From Flavobacterium sp. (GTDB lineage Bacteria > Bacteroidota > Bacteroidia > Flavobacteriales > Flavobacteriaceae): a stretch of DNA of 9,361 nt. Below are positions 8,687 to 9,361 of the stretch, in pieces. The stretch covers positions 1-9,361 of the forward strand of contig JANJWE010000079.1 in assembly GCA_024709705.1 (NCBI GenBank), given 5' to 3'. A model generated the notes under the pieces. It was not told where the DNA came from. It saw only the letters and a list, made by a program, of their open reading frames with translations, and searched no databases. The translations under genes and the position numbers were made by a program. Numbering within the stretch: the stretch's first letter is position 1; the number at the start of each line of letters is the position of its first letter.

Positions 8687-8727
8687 AATAACCCGATGAT
8701 TGCTTCAATTATCGGGTTATTTTTTTT
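8687..8727 (+). terminator. Intrinsic terminator closing the dcw operon after ftsZ
   Basis: AATAACCCGAT at 8687-8697 pairs perfectly with ATCGGGTTATT at 8711-8721. The stem continues inward through one G-U and four further pairs to a CTT triloop at 8703-8705. An unbroken run of T follows (8720-8727, overlapping the end of the stem). It begins 18 bp past the ftsZ stop. The upstream flank has no A-tract, so it should act only on the plus strand. This is the only strong terminator seen inside the window and marks the end of the division operon. Confidence 0.9.
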
Positions 8728-8734
8728 AATTTCG
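8700..8734 (+). promoter_or_regulatory. Candidate promoter for yqeY (Bacteroidota-type -7 element)
   Basis: TAATTTCG at 8727-8734 differs at one base from the Bacteroidota -7 consensus TAnnTTTG recognised by the housekeeping sigma factor of this phylum. The upstream TTG at 8700-8702 could be the -33 element, but a 24-base spacer is longer than usual, so that half is weak. Transcription would start near 8740, giving a leader of only about a dozen bases before the ATG at 8752. A promoter is expected here because a strong terminator separates the gene from ftsZ. The -7 box abuts the terminator T-tract. Confidence 0.45.
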
Positions 8735-8751
8735 CACTCAAAACAAACACG

Positions 8752-9201
8752 ATGAGTTTACAAGTTCAAATTAACGACGAAATAAAAAATGCGATGAGAG
8801 CCAAAGACACTTTGGCGTTAGAAGCATTACGAGCAGTTAAATCGGCAATTTTATTAGCTCTCACAGAAGGTGGAGCTAAAGAAGAATTGGCTCAAGAAGA
8901 TGAAATCAAATTACTGCAACGTTTAGTTAAACAAAGAAAAGATAGTGCTGCAATTTATATCCAACAAGGGAGACAAGATTTAGCCGACCCTGAAATTCAG
9001 CAAGCCGCTGTTATTGAGAAATTCTTGCCTAAACAATTCTCTGAATCTGAAATCGAAACAATTATCAATCAGTTAATTAAAGATCATGGTTTTGCAGGAA
9101 TGGCAAGTATGGGACAATTAATGGGATTAGCTTCCAAACAATTGGCCGGAAGTGCCGATGGGAAAACCATATCAACTATTGTAAAAAAGCTTTTGGCTTA
9201 A
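8752..9201 (+). CDS. yqeY: GatB/YqeY domain-containing protein
   Basis: This is a small soluble protein of the YqeY family, which is related to the tail domain of the GatB subunit of tRNA-dependent amidotransferase. In GatB that domain contacts tRNA; the role of the free-standing protein is not established, and involvement in tRNA or amino-acyl-tRNA handling is inference. At 149 residues the length is normal for the family. It is mostly helical, with charged amphipathic segments at about 4-38 and 48-72, then RQDLADPEIQQ (74-84), the family motif EKFLPKQFSE (89-98) and the C-terminal MGQLMGLASKQLAGSADGK (120-138), which matches the conserved M-G-x-x-M-G and G-x-A-D-G-K pattern. It has its own terminator upstream and a candidate promoter, so it is outside the division operon. 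A tRNA gene follows 35 bp downstream. The family assignment is firm; the function is open. Confidence 0.93.
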   Translation: MSLQVQINDEIKNAMRAKDTLALEALRAVKSAILLALTEGGAKEELAQEDEIKLLQRLVKQRKDSAAIYIQQGRQDLADPEIQQAAVIEKFLPKQFSESEIETIINQLIKDHGFAGMASMGQLMGLASKQLAGSADGKTISTIVKKLLA

Positions 9202-9221
9202 TAAAAAAAATTGTAGATTCG
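9192..9221 (+). promoter_or_regulatory. Candidate promoter for tRNA-Arg
   Basis: TTTG at 9192-9195, inside the last codons of yqeY, and TAGATTCG at 9214-9221 resemble the Bacteroidota -33 (TTTG or TTG) and -7 (TAnnTTTG) elements, separated by 18 bases, which is within the usual range. A start near 9228 would leave about nine bases before the mature tRNA 5' end at 9237. The -7 box extends to TAGATTCGCA, matching TAATTTCGCA upstream of yqeY. Confidence 0.55.
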
Positions 9222-9236
9222 CAATCTCAAAATAAT

Positions 9237-9310
9237 GGCCTCGTAGTTCAACTGAATAGAATATCAGATTTCGGCTCTGAGGGTTACAGGTTTGAATCCT
9301 GTCGAGGTCA
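9237..9310 (+). tRNA. tRNA-Arg, anticodon UCG
   Basis: All four arms fold by hand. The acceptor stem is 9237-9243 with 9303-9309 (one G-U at the second pair). The D stem is GTTC/GAAT, 9246-9249 with 9259-9262. The anticodon stem is TCAGA/TCTGA, 9264-9268 with 9276-9280. The T stem is ACAGG/CCTGT, 9286-9290 with 9298-9302. The anticodon loop TTTCGGC has TCG at 9271-9273, which reads arginine CGA and probably other CGN codons. A20 and C35, the main bacterial arginine identity bases, are present, and the discriminator is A. U8 and A14 are normal. CCA is not encoded. The D loop has G18-A19 in place of G18-G19, and the T loop begins TTT in place of TTC; together these would form an A19-U56 pair. 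The gene appears functional. Confidence 0.95.
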
Positions 9311-9329
9311 CGAATAAAACCAATAGGAT

Positions 9330-9361
9330 ACAAAATTTCCAAGCTTGCTTGAGAATTTTGT
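9330..9361 (+). terminator. Probable terminator hairpin downstream of tRNA-Arg, at window edge
   Basis: ACAAAATT at 9330-9337 is complementary to AATTTTGT at 9354-9361. Between them CAAG (9340-9343) pairs with CTTG (9348-9351) around a four-base loop, leaving one G-U pair and one C/A mismatch. The descending arm ends in a T-rich stretch at the window end. The position, 20 bases after the tRNA, fits its terminator. Any further T-tract or neighbouring gene is beyond the window, so a different repeat element cannot be excluded. Confidence 0.6.

Noticed and set aside
1..9361. Mobile elements, CRISPR arrays, toxin-antitoxin or defence genes
   Set aside because: I looked across the window and found no transposase, terminal inverted repeats, spaced direct repeats or accessory genes; all coding space belongs to conserved housekeeping genes.

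Overview
The window is a compact, AT-rich stretch of the division and cell wall (dcw) cluster of a member of the Bacteroidota, most likely of the class Flavobacteriia. The assignment rests on several observations. The gene order murD-ftsW-murG-murC-ftsQ-ftsA-ftsZ has no murB or ddl between murC and ftsQ. FtsZ has a very long acidic linker and a C-terminal tail of a type I recall from flavobacterial FtsZ proteins. Shine-Dalgarno-like sequences are absent before the starts. Promoter-like TAnnTTCG elements resemble the Bacteroidota -7 box TAnnTTTG. The taxonomic call is inference from these traits, with no database search.

Region 1 (1-8668) is one co-directional operon segment. It holds the 3' two-thirds of murD, then ftsW, murG, murC, ftsQ, ftsA and ftsZ. 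Spacing is very tight: 9, 7 and 1 bp gaps, then a 17 bp overlap between murC and ftsQ, a 7 bp gap before ftsA and a 43 bp gap before ftsZ. MurC and MurD add L-Ala and D-Glu to the UDP-MurNAc precursor. MurG completes lipid II, FtsW polymerises it at the septum, and FtsQ, FtsA and FtsZ form the divisome scaffold that directs this synthesis to mid-cell. A strong intrinsic terminator at 8687-8727 closes the operon.

Region 2 (8728-9201) is a separate small transcription unit. A candidate promoter lies directly against the terminator T-tract and drives a GatB/YqeY-domain protein gene.

Region 3 (9202-9361) holds a candidate promoter, a tRNA-Arg gene with anticodon UCG, and a hairpin at the window edge that probably terminates it. 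No mobile element, CRISPR array or pseudogene is visible, and no stretch over 300 bases lacks a gene.

This is core housekeeping DNA and I see no new biological system in it. The points most worth a second look are the FtsZ linker, which carries recurring F-[DE]-L motifs also present at the protein's N-terminus; the internal position of the FtsZ FtsA-binding-like peptide; the apparent A19-U56 replacement of the G19-C56 tertiary pair in the tRNA; and the lineage-divergent FtsW motifs.
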